Shown here one piece after another: positions 5,725 to 7,194 of a stretch of DNA of 7,194 nt. Position 1 is the stretch's first letter. Each line of letters starts with the position of its first letter. The stretch is from Nitrospira sp. (lineage in GTDB: Bacteria; Nitrospirota; Nitrospiria; Nitrospirales; Nitrospiraceae). Below the pieces are notes generated by a model. That model made no database searches, was not told the origin of the DNA, and saw only the letters and a list, made by a program, of their open reading frames with translations. The stretch is taken from positions 1-7,194 of the forward strand of contig JAOUEB010000063.1 in assembly GCA_029858925.1 (NCBI GenBank), given 5' to 3'. The position numbers and the translations under genes are program-made.

Positions 5725-5777
5725 GGGGTGAGGAGTATCTGTCAGCCGCCGGCCCCTTCCCCCTATCTCCTGACCCC
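5725..5777. repeat. Hairpin repeat related to the hemE-hemH spacer element
   Basis: GGGGTGAGGAG (5725-5735) pairs with CTCCTGACCCC (5767-5777) with one mismatch, around a GC-rich 31-base loop. The bases GTGAGGAGTATCT (5728-5740) resemble GTGAAGCGTATCT on the minus strand at 1537-1525, with 11 of 13 matching. This suggests the same family of short intergenic repeats. It occupies most of the 81-base spacer between the two small minus-strand genes and may work as a terminator or RNA-processing site. Confidence 0.55.
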
Positions 5778-5785
5778 TCACGTCC

Positions 5786-5962
5786 TTACGGAATGAGCTG
5801 CCACTCATCCTTCTCGATGAACACCTTGACGCCCGTCTGTAACTTTTTGACATCGTCCTTCTCGAAGAGCCGCATGTAGCGCTCAATTCGATCGTCGTCA
5901 TCAATTCGTTCTTCTTGCATCATCCCGTTGTTGCCTTTGTATCGCCGAAGCAGCACTGACAT
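5786..5962 (-). CDS. Small charged protein, 58 residues, unknown function
   Basis: I do not recognise this protein. It begins at ATG 5962 with AGGAGGG five bases upstream, one of the best ribosome binding sites in the window, and a promoter candidate lies upstream. The same frame is open to 6037, but that longer start would run over the promoter and ignore the ribosome binding site. The sequence has a basic start (SVLLRRYKG), an acidic run ERIDDDDRIERYM (18-30), a helical middle, and a C-terminal strand pair VKVFIEKDEWQLIP (45-58). It has no cysteine, signal peptide or membrane segment. It may be co-transcribed with the 67-residue gene 81 bases downstream, with a hairpin between them. Confidence 0.7.
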   Translation of the reverse strand: MSVLLRRYKGNNGMMQEERIDDDDRIERYMRLFEKDDVKKLQTGVKVFIEKDEWQLIP

Positions 5963-5967
5963 CGGAA

Positions 5968-5974
5968 CCCTCCT
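5968..5974 (-). promoter_or_regulatory. Ribosome binding site fixing the start of the 58-residue gene
   Basis: The minus strand reads AGGAGGG, five bases and then ATG at 5962. This strong site selects the 58-residue start over the longer in-frame ATG at 6037. Confidence 0.85.
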
Positions 5975-5987
5975 GTGACACTGGTAG

Positions 5988-6015
5988 TTGACGCGCACAA
6001 CTGTGCTACAATAAA
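5988..6015 (+). promoter_or_regulatory. Weak candidate promoter for the FmdB gene
   Basis: TTGACG (5988-5993, five of six) is followed after 16 bases by AATAAA (6010-6015, four of six). The overlapping TACAAT (6007-6012) is a better -10 box but sits too close to this -35. It is in the right place to drive the plus-strand gene pair at 6108 and beyond. The evidence is weak. Confidence 0.3.
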
Positions 6016-6037
6016 CGCAACATTGCGGGCCGGTCAA
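6008..6037 (-). promoter_or_regulatory. Candidate promoter of the 58-residue gene (TTGACC - 18 - TATTGT)
   Basis: TTGACC (6037-6032, five of six) and TATTGT (6013-6008, four of six) lie 18 bases apart on the minus strand. The predicted start is near 6001, giving a leader of about 39 bases. GCACA (5995-5999) and TGTGC (6002-6006) form a small inverted repeat over that start, which could be an operator. Confidence 0.4.
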
Positions 6038-6040
6038 GAG

Positions 6041-6069
6041 CGTTCATCGATATCCCACAGTGATGAACG
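6041..6069 (+). promoter_or_regulatory. Inverted repeat in the FmdB gene leader
   Basis: CGTTCATC (6041-6048) and GATGAACG (6062-6069) form a perfect 8-bp inverted repeat with a 13-base spacer. A second palindrome, TCCGGCCGGA (6082-6091), follows. They may be an operator or a leader stem-loop for the downstream pair. Function is unknown. Confidence 0.4.
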
Positions 6070-6107
6070 GTTTGTCCGTGATCCGGCCGGAAAAGGACGC
6101 GTAGGCC

Positions 6108-6428
6108 ATGCCTCTCTATGAATATCGTTGCGAAGCCTGTTCCACGCAGTTTGAAGCCACCCAGTCCATTCACGACAGAATCGAAGACACGGAATGCCCG
6201 TCGTGCCAGGCTCGGCAGGCGACCAGACTCCTTTCTTCCTTTTCATCTAAAATCGTCGGCGATCATAAACCTGGCTTTGCCGAGATCAAAGCCGCTGCTA
6301 TGAACAACGAGCGGATGGAACGATTTGCCAAACTGCCGCCGCTAAACGCTAAACGCAATGTGCCGCCACCGAACACCTCCTTCGATTCAAACACTGCCTC
6401 GGGGGCAGACCCAGGTTCTGAGAGATAA
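6108..6428 (+). CDS. FmdB-family zinc-ribbon protein
   Basis: This is a small putative regulatory or metal-binding protein of the FmdB/CxxC_CxxC_SSSS family. The N-terminus MPLYEYRCEAC is the family signature. C8 and C11 together with C30 and C33 (ECPSC) make a zinc ribbon, followed by the typical RLLSSFSSKIVG (40-51). The 106-residue protein continues into a charged helix (about 58-75) and a low-complexity Pro/Asn/Ser tail, as family members often do. The precise molecular role of the family is not established; it was named from its position in formamidase and amidase operons. The start is preceded by AAGGA at a long spacing (ten bases). The next gene starts one base after its stop, so the two are almost certainly co-transcribed. 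Confidence 0.9.
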   Translation: MPLYEYRCEACSTQFEATQSIHDRIEDTECPSCQARQATRLLSSFSSKIVGDHKPGFAEIKAAAMNNERMERFAKLPPLNAKRNVPPPNTSFDSNTASGADPGSER

Positions 6429-6429
6429 G

Positions 6430-7194
6430 ATGGGCCGCCCCTGTCGTCTTCGCGCGCCGAACTCTCCCGCGTCCCATCATCTTGCCGGGATAATGGTCCT
6501 GGCCGTCACTTTCTTGGCGAGTCCCATCGGAGCCTCTGAAATTACCGGAAGCCTCGTCATCGCCGGCAACGGACCTGAGCAAGTCACCATAGAAACCTTG
6601 GCGCGCGCCTTCGAGAAAGCGAATCCACGCGCCTTCGTCGACGTGCTATGGGAAGACAATTCCAACCCGCTGGAGTTGGTCCAAACGGGCGAGGCCCACA
6701 TCGCCGTTACAGGCGCCCCGCATCCGCCGCTGGCTGCCACACAGATCGGATGGGACGGCATCGGCATCTTGGTGCACCTGTCTAACTTCACCAAAGACGT
6801 GACCAAGCAGCAAGTCGCCGACATATTTTCCGGCAAGATCACCGATTGGGCTGAATTGGGCGGGCCCGAAACCAAGATTGTCCTGATCGACCGGCCGCGC
6901 ATCCAGAACATCCGCGACGCCTTCGAGGCCCAGCTTGGAATTGCCGGAAACAAATCCAATGCCGCCAAGACGATCGGTCCGGATGAGGAGGTCCTGAAAA
7001 CAGTGGCCGGAACTATTCCACCGCTCTCGGCAGCGGCCTATATCTCCTTGAGCACCGGCCTGTCTGCGGTCACGAGCGGCGTCGCCGTCCGTTTGCTGCC
7101 GGTGGATAAAGTGGAGCCGGAGGGTCCGACCGTCAAGGATGGCCGCTATAGCCTTCGCCGCCCGCTGTTGCTGCTGTCCAAGAAAGGCCCCAAT
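6430..7194 (+). CDS. PstS-like periplasmic substrate-binding protein, cut by window edge
   Basis: This exported solute-binding protein is of the phosphate-binding (PstS/PBP-like) type. The 255 residues seen begin with a basic stretch and a hydrophobic core (about 18-34), with likely signal peptidase cleavage near residue 35-36 (SPIGAS). The mature part opens with SLVIAGNGPEQ (41-51) and LARAFEKANP (57-66). It contains QVADIFSGKITDWAELGG (128-145), the most recognisable PstS-family stretch, and DRPRIQNIRDAFEAQLGI (154-171). The classic GSST-like phosphate loop near the mature N-terminus is replaced by AGNGPEQ, so the ligand need not be phosphate. The protein continues past the right edge and any ABC permease genes would lie beyond it. 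ATG 6430 follows the FmdB stop by one base, with GAGAG as a weak ribosome binding site. The internal ATG at residue 22 would leave too short a signal peptide. Confidence 0.85.
   Translation, partial: MGRPCRLRAPNSPASHHLAGIMVLAVTFLASPIGASEITGSLVIAGNGPEQVTIETLARAFEKANPRAFVDVLWEDNSNPLELVQTGEAHIAVTGAPHPPLAATQIGWDGIGILVHLSNFTKDVTKQQVADIFSGKITDWAELGGPETKIVLIDRPRIQNIRDAFEAQLGIAGNKSNAAKTIGPDEEVLKTVAGTIPPLSAAAYISLSTGLSAVTSGVAVRLLPVDKVEPEGPTVKDGRYSLRRPLLLLSKKGPN

Noticed and set aside
5456..5731. 91-codon plus-strand frame opposite the 67-residue gene
   Set aside because: It has no Shine-Dalgarno and no family-like pattern, while the minus frame shows a regular His/Cys arrangement ending in CPLCKP.
5963..6037. 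Longer 83-residue form of the 58-residue protein
   Set aside because: The extension overlaps the promoter candidate and inverted repeat, and the AGGAGGG site sits just before the internal ATG.
6477..6968. 163-codon minus-strand frame opposite the binding-protein gene
   Set aside because: The plus strand carries a signal peptide and PstS-family motifs over the same bases; the minus frame is Ser/Ala/Pro-rich without a domain.

Overview
The window looks like a chromosomal stretch from a GC-rich Gram-negative bacterium. My best guess is Nitrospira or a relative. That guess rests on the overall gene style, an FmdB-type zinc ribbon next to an exported PstS-like protein, and short intergenic repeats of the GTGAAGC/GTATCTC kind. 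It is an inference from memory, not a database result. There are no tRNA or rRNA genes, CRISPR arrays, transposases or phage genes. Ten protein-coding genes are supported, two of them cut by the window ends.

Positions 1-2586, minus strand: a heme-biosynthesis operon read hemE -> hemH -> hemG/hemY (the last is cut by the left edge). HemE decarboxylates uroporphyrinogen III to coproporphyrinogen III, HemH inserts iron into the porphyrin, and HemG/HemY is the FAD-dependent porphyrinogen oxidase. hemH and hemG overlap in a GTGA stop/start. hemE and hemH are separated by 73 bases filled with a repeat (four copies of a 9-mer in two orientations).

Positions 2587-2936: a divergent control region. 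A minus-strand promoter sits so close to hemE that its mRNA may be almost leaderless. A plus-strand promoter with a perfect TATAAT box, overlapped by an inverted repeat, gives the next gene a leader of roughly 165 bases.

Positions 2937-3977, plus strand: a membrane di-iron acyl-lipid/acyl-CoA desaturase with the complete metal-ligand set. It converges on a minus-strand gene (3998-4468) for an unrecognised 156-residue soluble protein. A strong hairpin at 4027-4054 lies at this junction.

Positions 4576-5962, minus strand: an EamA-type permease, a 67-residue protein with a His/Cys + CPxC pattern, and a 58-residue charged protein. Hairpin-rich spacers separate them, one carrying a relative of the hemE-hemH repeat.

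Positions 6108-7194, plus strand: an FmdB-family zinc-ribbon protein followed one base later by an exported PstS-like periplasmic binding protein that runs off the right edge. These two diverge from the small minus-strand genes across a 145-base region with several inverted repeats.

Most of the window is ordinary housekeeping and accessory content. No clear new multi-gene system is visible. The points most worth a second look are the shared intergenic repeat, the small Cys/His protein, the overlapping operator-like repeat at the desaturase promoter and the FmdB/binding-protein pair.
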